Assembly: GCA_002478575.1 (NCBI GenBank)
Contig: DLOX01000216.1
Location: 2,313-10,049, forward strand
Reading direction: 5' to 3'
Length of the DNA: 7,737 nucleotides
DNA from: Sphingomonadales bacterium UBA7473
GTDB taxonomy: Bacteria; Pseudomonadota; Alphaproteobacteria; Sphingomonadales; Sphingomonadaceae
Below, in pieces: positions 1 through 6,560 of the stretch. The stretch's first letter is position 1. Each line of letters opens with the position of its first letter. The translations under genes and the position numbers were made by a program. Below the pieces are notes generated by a model, which worked only from the letters and a program-made list of their open reading frames with translations, made no database searches and was not told the origin of the DNA.

Positions 1-783
1 CTGGCGATGGAATTCATGCCGCGGATCACGCGGGCGCAATCGATGGACATTTTGTCATCACAGTCCAATCTATCAGGCTATAAGGCCGTGGTTGATGCGG
101 CAGGTGCTTTCGGTCGCGCCTTCCCGATGATGATGACGGCCGCTGGCACAGTGAGTGCAGCCAAGGCCTTCATTATGGGCGTTGGTGTGGCGGGACTCCA
201 AGCCATTGCGACTGCTCGGCGTTTGGGCGCGCAGGTTTCGGCAACCGATGTACGGTCAGCGACCAAAGAGCAGATTGAATCGCTGGGTGCCAAGGCAATT
301 TTTGTCGAGAATGTCGCAGGCATCGAAGGCGAAGGCGCAGGCGGCTATGCGACTGAAATGTCCGATGAGTATAAGGCTGCGCAGGCTGAGTTGGTTTCTG
401 CCCATATCGCGAAGCAAGATATTGTGATCACCACGGCGCTTATCCCTGGACGGGCTGCGCCGCGCCTGATTTCGGATGCTCAGATCGCAACGATGAAGCC
501 AGGATCGGTCATCTTCGATCTGGCGGTCGCCCAAGGTGGCAATGTCGAAGGCAGCGTTGCTGACCAAATCGTTGAACGCCACGGGGTAAAGATCATGGGC
601 TATTCCAACACGCCTGCTCGTTTGGCGACTGACGCCTCGGCGCTCTATGCGCGCAACCTGTTCAATTTCCTGAGCGCCTTTTGGGACAAGGATGCTGGGA
701 GGCCGGTGCTTGACGAAGAAATTGGCGACGCGATCCGGCTTACACGAGGCGGCAAGACAGTGAATGAGAGATTGTTGGGGTGA
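1..783 (+). CDS. pntAA: NAD(P) transhydrogenase alpha-1 subunit (NAD(H)-binding domain I), 5'-partial
   Basis: This is the soluble domain I of the proton-translocating transhydrogenase, which binds NAD(H) on the cytoplasmic side and passes hydride to NADP+ on domain III. The frame is open from base 1, so the gene begins upstream; 260 residues are visible where the family has about 380. The RQD-loop residues known from Rhodospirillum rubrum (Arg127, Gln132, Asp135, Ser138) match the stretch PRITRAQSMDILS at 19-57. A Rossmann motif GVGVAG lies near 178-195, and the later stretches ITTALIPG, MKPGSVIFDLAV and HGVKIMGYSN are typical of the family. The protein ends after domain I (TGA 781-783) without membrane helices, so the alpha subunit is split, as in R. 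rubrum. The ATG codons at 7 and 16 are internal methionines, not starts. Confidence 0.96.
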   Translation: MAMEFMPRITRAQSMDILSSQSNLSGYKAVVDAAGAFGRAFPMMMTAAGTVSAAKAFIMGVGVAGLQAIATARRLGAQVSATDVRSATKEQIESLGAKAIFVENVAGIEGEGAGGYATEMSDEYKAAQAELVSAHIAKQDIVITTALIPGRAAPRLISDAQIATMKPGSVIFDLAVAQGGNVEGSVADQIVERHGVKIMGYSNTPARLATDASALYARNLFNFLSAFWDKDAGRPVLDEEIGDAIRLTRGGKTVNERLLG

Positions 784-1175
784 CGGCTAAGTCCGCCTCT
801 CAAATGCTGCTTGCAGCGCTCGTTTGGGGATGCGAGGCATCTGAGGACGGAGGAGCCAAGGAGCGCCGAACGAGCATCTTGCTTCAATATGATCGCCTCT
901 TTGATCTAAATCGATCAGCCTCTTCGGAAGCATCCTGTCAAACTCCAGCCGAGGCTCTTCGGATTTCGACGCAAGTAGCGGAGCGCCACGAGCTAATCGG
1001 GGACGCTATCGAAGAGCGCTTTGGCAGAGGGGCGACAACAGGTTATCCATCGCGCACAGCCGTTCCGCCCGCTTCGCTTGATGCGGAGTTTTGCAAGTTT
1101 TTTAAAAAGCCAAAGCAGGAGCTAGTGCGGTTCAATACTGCTGCTGCGAAATTAGAAGCTGCCTTAGAATTTTAA
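780..1175 (+). CDS. Hypothetical protein, 131 aa, between pntAA and pntAB
   Basis: I do not recognise this protein. The frame opens with GTG at 780, overlapping the pntAA stop as GTGA, and stays open for 131 codons to TAA at 1173-1175, 14 bases before pntAB. That fit between two operon genes is the main argument that it is real. A later in-frame ATG lies at 804. No good Shine-Dalgarno precedes either start, so expression would probably depend on reinitiation after pntAA. The product has a short hydrophobic patch near residues 10-16, three cysteines (none in a proper lipobox), a polar middle, and a charged, probably helical C-terminus containing FCKFFKKPKQELV. Codon use is looser than in the neighbours: about half the third positions are G or C by hand count, with several CTA, TTA, GGA, CGA and AGA codons. 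This fits a recent, poorly expressed or decaying gene, or a chance open frame. If it is not coding, this stretch holds nothing else I can identify. Confidence 0.45.
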   Translation: MTAKSASQMLLAALVWGCEASEDGGAKERRTSILLQYDRLFDLNRSASSEASCQTPAEALRISTQVAERHELIGDAIEERFGRGATTGYPSRTAVPPASLDAEFCKFFKKPKQELVRFNTAAAKLEAALEF

Positions 1176-1189
1176 TCGGAACGACTGAC

Positions 1190-1471
1190 ATGGACTTCAT
1201 TTCAATCCTTTCCATCTTCGTGATGGCCTGTTTCGTTGGCTATTATGTGGTCTGGAGCGTTACGCCTGCACTCCACACGCCTTTGATGGCGGTCACCAAC
1301 GCGATCTCTTCTGTGATCATTGTCGGTGCGTTGATCGCGTCCGCCGCTGCTGGGTCTGCTAGCGCAAAGTGGCTGGGGCTGATCGGGGTTGTACTTGCCA
1401 GCATCAACATCTTCGGCGGTTTTGCGGTGACTGAGCGGATGCTTGCCATGTATAAGAAGAAGGACCGCTAG
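1190..1471 (+). CDS. pntAB: NAD(P) transhydrogenase alpha-2 subunit (membrane domain II part)
   Basis: This small membrane subunit supplies the alpha-side helices of the proton-conducting domain II. The 93-residue product has three hydrophobic segments at about residues 3-24, 33-55 and 60-80, and ends in a basic tail (MYKKKDR). The conserved segment TPLMAVTNAISS leads into the second helix, as in other PntAB proteins and the C-terminal part of fused PntA. The length is normal for the split form. A CGGA at 1177-1180 lies 9 bases before the ATG and is the best ribosome binding site. pntB starts 3 bases after the stop, so the two are surely co-transcribed. The gene is separated from pntAA by about 400 bases, which is unusual for subunits of one complex. 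Confidence 0.96.
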   Translation: MDFISILSIFVMACFVGYYVVWSVTPALHTPLMAVTNAISSVIIVGALIASAAAGSASAKWLGLIGVVLASINIFGGFAVTERMLAMYKKKDR

Positions 1472-1474
1472 GGC

Positions 1475-2896
1475 ATGCCTCACGCTGTTCAGCCCGCATG
1501 GGCAATGCTTGCTTATTTGCTAGCAGGCGTTCTTTTCATTCTTTCGTTGCGGGGTCTGTCTTCGCCTTCCACATCAAGGCGCGGCAATCGCCTTGGCATG
1601 GCGGGGATGCTTATTGCGGTCGTGACGACTTTGATCACTCATGATGTTGCGAGTTTGCCTGAAATTTTGGTCGCGATTGCAATCGGTGGTGGAATCGGAT
1701 GGATCACCGCGCGGCGGATCGCGATGACTGACATGCCCCAGTTGGTGGCTGCCTTTCACTCGCTGGTTGGTCTTGCCGCAGTGCTGGTCGGTATCGCGGC
1801 ATATCTCAACCCACAAGCCTTTGGCATTGTTGATGCCGCGGGCGAGATTTTGACCGTGAGCCGCATCGAGATCGGTTTGGGCGTCGCAATCGGAGCGATC
1901 ACCTTCTCGGGTTCAGTCATCGCGTTCGCCAAATTGAACGGCAATATGTCTGGCGCCCCCATCATGCTGCCCGCCCGGCATGTCATCAATTTGGGGACGT
2001 TGATAGCGATCATCGCTCTGACCGGTTGGTTCTCTGTCATGCCAACGGCCGATAGTGCAACTGTCTTTTGGGTGATGGTGGCCCTCTCTTTCCTGATCGG
2101 CTTCCTGCTCATCATCCCCATTGGCGGCGCTGACATGCCCGTCGTTGTGTCGATGCTGAACAGCTATTCGGGCTGGGCCGCAGCCGCGATGGGCTTCACG
2201 CTATCCAATACAGCGATGATCATTACGGGCGCGTTGGTTGGCTCGTCTGGCGCGATCCTGAGCTATATCATGTGTAAGGCGATGAACCGCAGCTTCATCT
2301 CAGTCATCGCAGGCGGTTTCGGCGTTGATACATCCGCTAGTGGTGGGCCGGCGAAGGAACAGCGCCCTTGGAAACGCGGTTCAGCTGAAGACGCGGCGTT
2401 CCTGATGAAGGAAGCTGAACAAGTCATCATCATTCCAGGCTATGGTATGGCCGTTGCGCAGGCTCAGCATGTCGTTCGTGAGATGGGTGACATTTTGAAG
2501 AAGAATGGCGTGCGGGTGAAATATGCCATCCACCCCGTTGCGGGCCGGATGCCGGGGCACATGAACGTGCTCCTCGCCGAAGCCAATGTGCCTTATGATG
2601 AAGTGTTTGAGCTTGAAGATATCAACGGCGAATTCGCCCAAACTGATGTAGCTTTCATCATCGGCGCGAATGACGTGGTCAATCCTGCGGCCAAGACCGA
2701 TAAGACATCGCCCATATATGGCATGCCCGTATTCGATGTGGATAAGGCGAAAACCATCATGTTCATCAAGCGGAGCATGGGCGGTGTGGGCTATGCGGGC
2801 GTCGACAATGACGTCTTCTACATGGATCAAACTATGATGCTGCTTGCCGATGCCAAGAAGATGGTTGAGGAAATCGTGAAGGCGCTTCAGCACTGA
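1475..2896 (+). CDS. pntB: NAD(P) transhydrogenase beta subunit (domains II and III)
   Basis: This subunit forms most of the proton channel and carries the NADP(H)-binding domain III. Of its 473 residues, about 1-285 are a series of hydrophobic helices and about 310-473 are soluble domain III. Residues aligning with E. coli beta-subunit channel residues are present: His95 in FHSLVGL (E. coli His91), and Asp220 and Asn229 in GGADMPVVVSMLN (E. coli Asp213 and Asn222). Domain III has the nucleotide-binding GYGMAVAQAQ from residue 322, KRSM at 432-435 and GVDND at 442-446. Length and key residues suggest an active enzyme. A GAAGGA at 1459-1464, inside the end of pntAB, lies 10 bases before the ATG. 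It acts with PntAA and PntAB in the cytoplasmic membrane to make NADPH at the expense of the proton gradient. Confidence 0.97.
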   Translation: MPHAVQPAWAMLAYLLAGVLFILSLRGLSSPSTSRRGNRLGMAGMLIAVVTTLITHDVASLPEILVAIAIGGGIGWITARRIAMTDMPQLVAAFHSLVGLAAVLVGIAAYLNPQAFGIVDAAGEILTVSRIEIGLGVAIGAITFSGSVIAFAKLNGNMSGAPIMLPARHVINLGTLIAIIALTGWFSVMPTADSATVFWVMVALSFLIGFLLIIPIGGADMPVVVSMLNSYSGWAAAAMGFTLSNTAMIITGALVGSSGAILSYIMCKAMNRSFISVIAGGFGVDTSASGGPAKEQRPWKRGSAEDAAFLMKEAEQVIIIPGYGMAVAQAQHVVREMGDILKKNGVRVKYAIHPVAGRMPGHMNVLLAEANVPYDEVFELEDINGEFAQTDVAFIIGANDVVNPAAKTDKTSPIYGMPVFDVDKAKTIMFIKRSMGGVGYAGVDNDVFYMDQTMMLLADAKKMVEEIVKALQH

Positions 2897-2903
2897 TTTG
2901 TTG

Positions 2904-3587
2904 ATGCCAGATCCAGCAACACTCAACCGCCTTTATGGGCGCGGCAAAGGCCATACGCTGCGCAAAGGCCAGCGGGCGCTGATCGATGATCTGCTGCCGA
3001 AGGTGGCGGTGCCTGAAGGTCCGTTGGATGCGCTTGCTCTGTTTGGCGATAACCGCCCCATGGAGTTCGAGATTGGTTTTGGGGCAGGAGAGCATCTCGC
3101 CGAACAGGCGGCGATGAGGCCGGAAAGCGGCTTCATTGGATGTGAGCCTTTCTTGAATGGCGTAGTCGGTGCCCTGATGCACATAAGGGATCAAGGGCTG
3201 CCGAATGTCCGCCTCCACAAGGGCGATGCATTGGATGCGCTTCGGCGGCTTCCGGATGCCTCGCTGGATCGTGTCTATCTTCTCCATCCTGACCCTTGGC
3301 CCAAGGTGCGCCATGCCAAGCGGCGGATGATGAACCCTGGGCCAATCGATATGATATCTGCCAAGCTGAAACCCGGCGGCGAGTTTAGGTTCGGCACGGA
3401 TCATCCCATCTATGTCCGCTGGGCCATGATGCAAATGGATCGGCGGCGAGATTTTGATTGGGAGGTTGGCGATTGCCGCGACTTCCTGACCCGCCCCGAT
3501 GACTGGCCAGAAACGCGCTATGAACGAAAGGCGCGAACCGTATTCGGCCATGACGTTTGGTATTTTAGATATCGGCGTCGCGCTTAG
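2904..3587 (+). CDS. trmB: tRNA (guanine-N7-)-methyltransferase
   Basis: TrmB transfers a methyl group from S-adenosylmethionine to N7 of G46 in the variable loop of tRNAs. The SAM-binding motif EIGFGAGEH starts near residue 56. Next come GCEPFLNGV, the family signature HPDPWPK from residue 128 followed by RHAKRRMMNP, then TDHPIYVRW, and the C-terminal TRYERKARTVFGHDVWYF. The usual 'FPDPWPK' phenylalanine is His here. I place the start at ATG 2904, giving 227 residues; in-frame TTG codons at 2898 and 2901 would add only two residues. No convincing Shine-Dalgarno precedes any of the three, and the pntB stop is 7 bases upstream, so translation is probably coupled to pntB. Its link to pnt looks positional, while its link to the rimP-nusA cluster downstream is functional (translation). 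Confidence 0.95.
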   Translation: MPDPATLNRLYGRGKGHTLRKGQRALIDDLLPKVAVPEGPLDALALFGDNRPMEFEIGFGAGEHLAEQAAMRPESGFIGCEPFLNGVVGALMHIRDQGLPNVRLHKGDALDALRRLPDASLDRVYLLHPDPWPKVRHAKRRMMNPGPIDMISAKLKPGGEFRFGTDHPIYVRWAMMQMDRRRDFDWEVGDCRDFLTRPDDWPETRYERKARTVFGHDVWYFRYRRRA

Positions 3588-3590
3588 GGC

Positions 3591-3619
3591 TTGTCATCGG
3601 GCGGACATCTGGCTATTGC
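3591..3619 (+). promoter_or_regulatory. Possible sigma-70-type promoter for the rimP-nusA-infB operon
   Basis: TTGTCA at 3591-3596 and TATTGC at 3614-3619 are separated by 17 bases, in the only intergenic gap of the second half of the window. The -35 matches the TTGACA consensus at 5 of 6 positions, the -10 at only 3 of 6. A transcript would start near 3626. A perfect TTGACA at 3632-3637 is a rival -35 box, but no acceptable -10 follows it. This is a motif match only. Confidence 0.3.
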
Positions 3620-3652
3620 ACATCCAACTTCTTGACATCGTAAGCTGTTGAG

Positions 3653-3674
3653 GTCGGCCCCAACCGGGACCGGC
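3653..3674 (+). promoter_or_regulatory. GC-rich leader hairpin upstream of rimP
   Basis: By hand folding, 3653-3657 pairs with 3670-3674 (one U-G wobble) and 3659-3661 pairs with 3666-3668, with a single C-A mismatch between them and a four-base loop AACC. The hairpin ends 33 bases before the rimP ATG and is not followed by a T-run, so it is not an intrinsic terminator. Its place in the leader of a nusA operon makes a regulatory role possible but unproven. Confidence 0.3.
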
Positions 3675-3698
3675 GGCAAAGACGCATTGTTTCTATTT

Positions 3699-3702
3699 GG
3701 AG
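3699..3702 (+). promoter_or_regulatory. Shine-Dalgarno site that fixes the rimP start
   Basis: GGAG lies 5 bases before the ATG at 3708 and supports that codon over the in-frame TTG at 3648, which would add 20 residues unlike the RimP family. Confidence 0.65.
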
Positions 3703-3707
3703 TTTGG

Positions 3708-4235
3708 ATGGCAGATATTGCCGCATTGACGAGCCTGATCGAACCCCATGTCACGGACATGGGGTATAATCTTGTGCGCATCAAAATGCTGGGTGGAACG
3801 AGCGATCCGACGCTTCAGATTATGGCTGAGCGGCCAGACACGCGGCAACTGGTGGTCGAAGATTGTGCTGAGATCTCACGGCGTTTGTCTGATGTGCTTG
3901 ATGAAGCTGATCCGATTGAATTTGCCTATCGCTTGGAAGTGAGCTCGCCCGGGATTGATCGGCCTTTGACGAGGCTTTCTGACTATGTCGATTGGGCGGG
4001 CTTTGATGCCCGGCTGCGTTTGCTCGAAGAGTTTAACGGCCGCAAGCAAGTTGAAGGACGTCTTGGCGGATTGGAAGATGAAGGCATCATCATCACCACG
4101 CCCAAGACACGCGAAACGCTCACTGTTCCTTTTTCACTGGTCGCAACGGCAAAGCTGTTGCTGACTGATTCCCTGATTAAAGCCACTGCTCCGCTCTCCA
4201 CAGAGGGTGCGGATGTGATTAAAGTAGAGAGGTAA
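3708..4235 (+). CDS. rimP: Ribosome maturation factor RimP
   Basis: RimP binds immature 30S subunits and helps the 16S rRNA central pseudoknot and head assemble. The 175-residue product has the normal two-domain layout: an alpha/beta N-terminal half beginning LTSLIEPHVTDMGYNLV, and the family signature EVSSPGIDRPL around residues 77-87, followed by the SH3/Sm-like C-terminal barrel (GRKQVEGRL, then TVPFSLVATAKLLLT). The start at ATG 3708 is supported by a GGAG 5 bases upstream and by family alignment. It is the first gene of the conserved cluster, with nusA starting 5 bases after its stop. Codons 12-20 contain a perfect 10-bp inverted repeat, listed separately. Confidence 0.95.
   Translation: MADIAALTSLIEPHVTDMGYNLVRIKMLGGTSDPTLQIMAERPDTRQLVVEDCAEISRRLSDVLDEADPIEFAYRLEVSSPGIDRPLTRLSDYVDWAGFDARLRLLEEFNGRKQVEGRLGGLEDEGIIITTPKTRETLTVPFSLVATAKLLLTDSLIKATAPLSTEGADVIKVER
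3743..3765 (+). repeat. Perfect 10-bp inverted repeat in the start of rimP
   Basis: Bases 3743-3752 are the exact reverse complement of 3756-3765, with a three-base loop ACG. The arms are ACCCCATGTC and GACATGGGGT. It sits 35 bases inside rimP and encodes the family-conserved E-P-H-V-T-D-M-G-Y region. No T-run follows, so it is not a terminator. In RNA it would be a stable hairpin close behind the initiation site. Confidence 0.7.
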
Positions 4236-4240
4236 AGCCC

Positions 4241-5833
4241 ATGTCCACCGCGATTTCCGCCAATAAGGCCGAATTGCTAGCCATCGCAGATGCGGTTGCG
4301 CGTGAGAAGTTGATCGATAAGGGCATCGTCCTTGAATCGATGGAAGATGCGATCCAGCGGGCCGCTCGTCAGCGCTATGGTGCTGAAAATGACATTCGCG
4401 CCAAGATTGATCCACAAACCGGTGACATGCGCTTGTGGCGCGTCGTGGAAGTGGTTGAGCAGGTTGAAGATTATTTCAAGCAAGTCACTTTGAAGGATGG
4501 CCAAAAGCTGCAGGCCGACGCCGCGCTTGGCGATTTCATTGTTGATCCGCTTCCTCCGATCGAATTTGGCCGCATCGCCGCTCAGGCCGCCAAGCAAGTG
4601 ATTTTCCAAAAAGTTCGCGATGCAGAGCGTGAGCGTCAGCATGAAGAGTTTAAGGATCGCGTTGGTGAGATCATCACCGGCGTCGTGAAGCGCGTTGAGT
4701 TTGGCCATGTCGTGGTTGATCTTGGCCGTGCCGAAGGTGTTATTCGTCGTGATCAGCAAATCCCGCGCGAAGTGCTTCGCGTTGGTGATCGTTGCCGCTC
4801 AGTGATCCTGCGCGTCGTTCGTGAAAATCGCGGACCGCAGATTTTCCTCAGCCGTGCGCATCCTGAATTCATGAAGAAGCTGTTCGCCCAAGAAGTGCCT
4901 GAAATTTATGATGGCGTAATCACCATCATGGCCGCTGCGCGCGATCCGGGCAGCCGCGCGAAGATCGGTGTGATCAGCCGCGATGGATCAATCGATCCTG
5001 TTGGCGCCTGCGTTGGTATGAAGGGCAGCCGCGTTCAGGCCGTCGTGCAGGAAATGCAGGGCGAAAAGATCGACATCATTCCTTGGTCCGAAGATACAGC
5101 GACGTTCGTCGTCAACGCGCTTCAGCCAGCAACGGTAAGTCGCGTGTTGATCGATGAAGAAGAAGGCCGCATCGAAGTTGTTGTGCCTGATGATCAGCTG
5201 AGCTTGGCCATTGGTCGTCGCGGTCAGAATGTGCGTCTTGCGTCACAACTGACCAATTCGGCCATCGATATCATGACCGAAACCGACGCGAGCGAGAAGC
5301 GTCAGCGCGAGTTTGTTGAGAATAGCGAAATGTTCCAGAAGGAACTGGACGTTGATGAAACGCTGGCTCAGTTACTCGTCGCGGAAGGCTTCGCGGCACT
5401 TGAAGAAGTCGCTTATGTGGCGCCAGAAGAAATTGGCTCCATCGAAGGTTTCGATGATGAGTTGGCCGCAGAATTGCAGAGCCGTGCTCAAGAAGCGCTT
5501 GATCGTCGCGAAGAAACCGCGCGCGAAGAACGGCGCGGTCTTGGCGTTGAAGATGCGCTGGCTGAAATCCCACATCTGACTGAAGCGATGCTTGTGACGC
5601 TCGGCAAGGCTGGGATTAAGACGCTTGATGATCTTGCTGATCTGGCAACGGATGAGTTGATCGCCAAGAAACGCAACGATCCGCGTCGTCGCGAAACCAA
5701 TAAGACCGAAGATAAGGGCGGCGTGCTTGCAACTTACGGTCTGACCGAAGCGCAAGGCAATGAGATCATCATGGCCGCTCGCGCGCATTGGTTTGAAGAT
5801 GAGGGAGACGCTGATGCGGGTTCCCCACAATGA
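4241..5833 (+). CDS. nusA: Transcription termination/antitermination factor NusA
   Basis: NusA binds RNA polymerase and nascent RNA, and controls pausing, intrinsic termination and antitermination of rRNA operons. The domain order in 530 residues is as expected. The polymerase-binding N-terminal domain spans about 1-130 and the S1 domain about 142-205 (GEIITGVVKRVEFG). KH1 follows RDPGSR (234-239) and contains GACVGMKGSR (255-264). KH2 contains GRRGQN (325-330). Two acidic helix-hairpin-helix regions lie at about 370-420 and 440-520, ending MAARAHWF (511-518). A basic, polar insert (about residues 475-494) interrupts the last helix-hairpin-helix region. GAGAGG at 4227-4232 lies 8 bases before the ATG. 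The gene overlaps the next one by 20 bases. In E. coli NusA represses its own operon; that is plausible here but not shown. Confidence 0.97.
   Translation: MSTAISANKAELLAIADAVAREKLIDKGIVLESMEDAIQRAARQRYGAENDIRAKIDPQTGDMRLWRVVEVVEQVEDYFKQVTLKDGQKLQADAALGDFIVDPLPPIEFGRIAAQAAKQVIFQKVRDAERERQHEEFKDRVGEIITGVVKRVEFGHVVVDLGRAEGVIRRDQQIPREVLRVGDRCRSVILRVVRENRGPQIFLSRAHPEFMKKLFAQEVPEIYDGVITIMAAARDPGSRAKIGVISRDGSIDPVGACVGMKGSRVQAVVQEMQGEKIDIIPWSEDTATFVVNALQPATVSRVLIDEEEGRIEVVVPDDQLSLAIGRRGQNVRLASQLTNSAIDIMTETDASEKRQREFVENSEMFQKELDVDETLAQLLVAEGFAALEEVAYVAPEEIGSIEGFDDELAAELQSRAQEALDRREETAREERRGLGVEDALAEIPHLTEAMLVTLGKAGIKTLDDLADLATDELIAKKRNDPRRRETNKTEDKGGVLATYGLTEAQGNEIIMAARAHWFEDEGDADAGSPQ
5801..5807 (+). 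promoter_or_regulatory. Shine-Dalgarno site that fixes the start of the YlxR/L7Ae gene
   Basis: GAGGGAG, inside the last codons of nusA, lies 6 bases before ATG 5814. It decides for this start over the in-frame ATG at 5760, which would add 18 residues read out of frame through conserved nusA sequence. Confidence 0.7.
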
Positions 5834-6560
5834 TCGCGTAAACGAACCGTCTGACGAACCAGAGCGTCGCTGCATCCTCACCGGGGAACGAGCGCCGAAG
5901 GCGGGATTAATCCGTCTGGCGCTTGGCCCTGATGGGCAAGTTGCGCCTGATGTTCGCGCAAAGGCTCCCGGGCGTGGTGCATGGATCGGTGTTGATCGTT
6001 CCGCGCTTGAAGTCGCTATGGCGAAGGGCAAGCTCAAGGGCGGGCTGGCGCGGGCGCATAAGACAAGCAGTTTGTCGATCCCGGACGATCTGGCTGAACG
6101 CGTTGAGAAATCGCTTGAACAAGCGACGCTCAATCGGCTCGGGCTGGAAGCGCGGGCAGGGGAGTTGCTCACCGGGACTGATCGGATTGAAGAAGCCGCG
6201 CGGCGCGGGCAATTGGCGCTGCTGCTTCACTCATCGGACGCAGCCAACGACGGGAAGCGCAAGTTAGCGCAGGCTTGGCGAGTGGGCCGGGAAGAAGAAG
6301 GCACAGGCCTTTCGGGTGTTACCTTGCCGGTAGATCGCGACAGACTAAGTGCCGCTTTGGGCCGCGAAAACACGGTTCATATCGGTGTTTCAAGCCATGC
6401 TGCGGCGAAGCGGATCAGTGCGGATCTCGATCGCTGGATATATTTTATTGGGGCCGCTTCCCCACCGGACCTTGCGGAATCGCCGCCAAAGGTTCAGGGG
6501 AGCGCGGCGCATGACATCGCAAAAAATGCTGAAAAACAGGAAGCTGGGTTAGAAAAATGA
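5814..6560 (+). CDS. RNA-binding protein: YlxR (DUF448) domain fused to L7Ae-like domain
   Basis: The 248-residue product combines two small RNA-binding modules that are separate genes (ylxR and ylxQ) between nusA and infB in Bacillus. The YlxR part covers about residues 15-85, with RRCILTGERAPK from residue 18 and GRGAW at 53-57. The second part, about 110-220, begins LLTGTDRIEEAARRGQLALLLHSSD and ends in HIGVSSHAAAKRI, resembling an L7Ae/L30e/S12e/Gadd45 fold. The C-terminal 25 residues are polar and probably disordered. Bacillus YlxR has been linked to RNase P RNA binding, but I would not carry that function over to this fusion without evidence. The start at 5814 overlaps nusA by 20 bases; the stop overlaps the infB start as ATGA, so all three are translationally coupled. 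The domain calls are firm for YlxR and moderate for L7Ae. Confidence 0.9.
   Translation: MRVPHNDRVNEPSDEPERRCILTGERAPKAGLIRLALGPDGQVAPDVRAKAPGRGAWIGVDRSALEVAMAKGKLKGGLARAHKTSSLSIPDDLAERVEKSLEQATLNRLGLEARAGELLTGTDRIEEAARRGQLALLLHSSDAANDGKRKLAQAWRVGREEEGTGLSGVTLPVDRDRLSAALGRENTVHIGVSSHAAAKRISADLDRWIYFIGAASPPDLAESPPKVQGSAAHDIAKNAEKQEAGLEK

Noticed and set aside
780..1189. An insertion sequence or attachment site between pntAA and pntAB
   Set aside because: I found no terminal inverted repeats, flanking direct repeats, or transposase or integrase sequence.
2832..3551. Long antisense open frame (239 codons) opposite trmB
   Set aside because: It lies opposite a clearly conserved gene, its product resembles no known family, and it is explained by the codon bias of the + strand.
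3648..3707. N-terminal extension of RimP from TTG 3648
   Set aside because: The 20 extra residues do not fit the family, and a GGAG sits right before ATG 3708.
3588..3707. A tRNA or an intrinsic terminator between trmB and rimP
   Set aside because: No cloverleaf with T-loop GTTC and acceptor pairing is visible, and the hairpin lacks a following T-run.
3765..3770. TATAAT as an internal promoter in rimP
   Set aside because: The 17-base-spaced upstream hexamer is AACCCC and there is no extended -10, so chance is the better explanation.
5760..5813. N-terminal extension of the YlxR/L7Ae protein from ATG 5760
   Set aside because: It overlaps conserved nusA sequence out of frame, and GAGGGAG precedes ATG 5814.
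5372..6172. Long antisense open frame (266 codons) across the nusA end and the YlxR gene
   Set aside because: It is Ser/Arg-rich and of low complexity, opposite two conserved genes; an artefact of codon bias.
6195..6204. 10-base palindrome GCCGCGCGGC
   Set aside because: It falls in GC-rich Ala/Arg codons with no spacing partner or repeat elsewhere.
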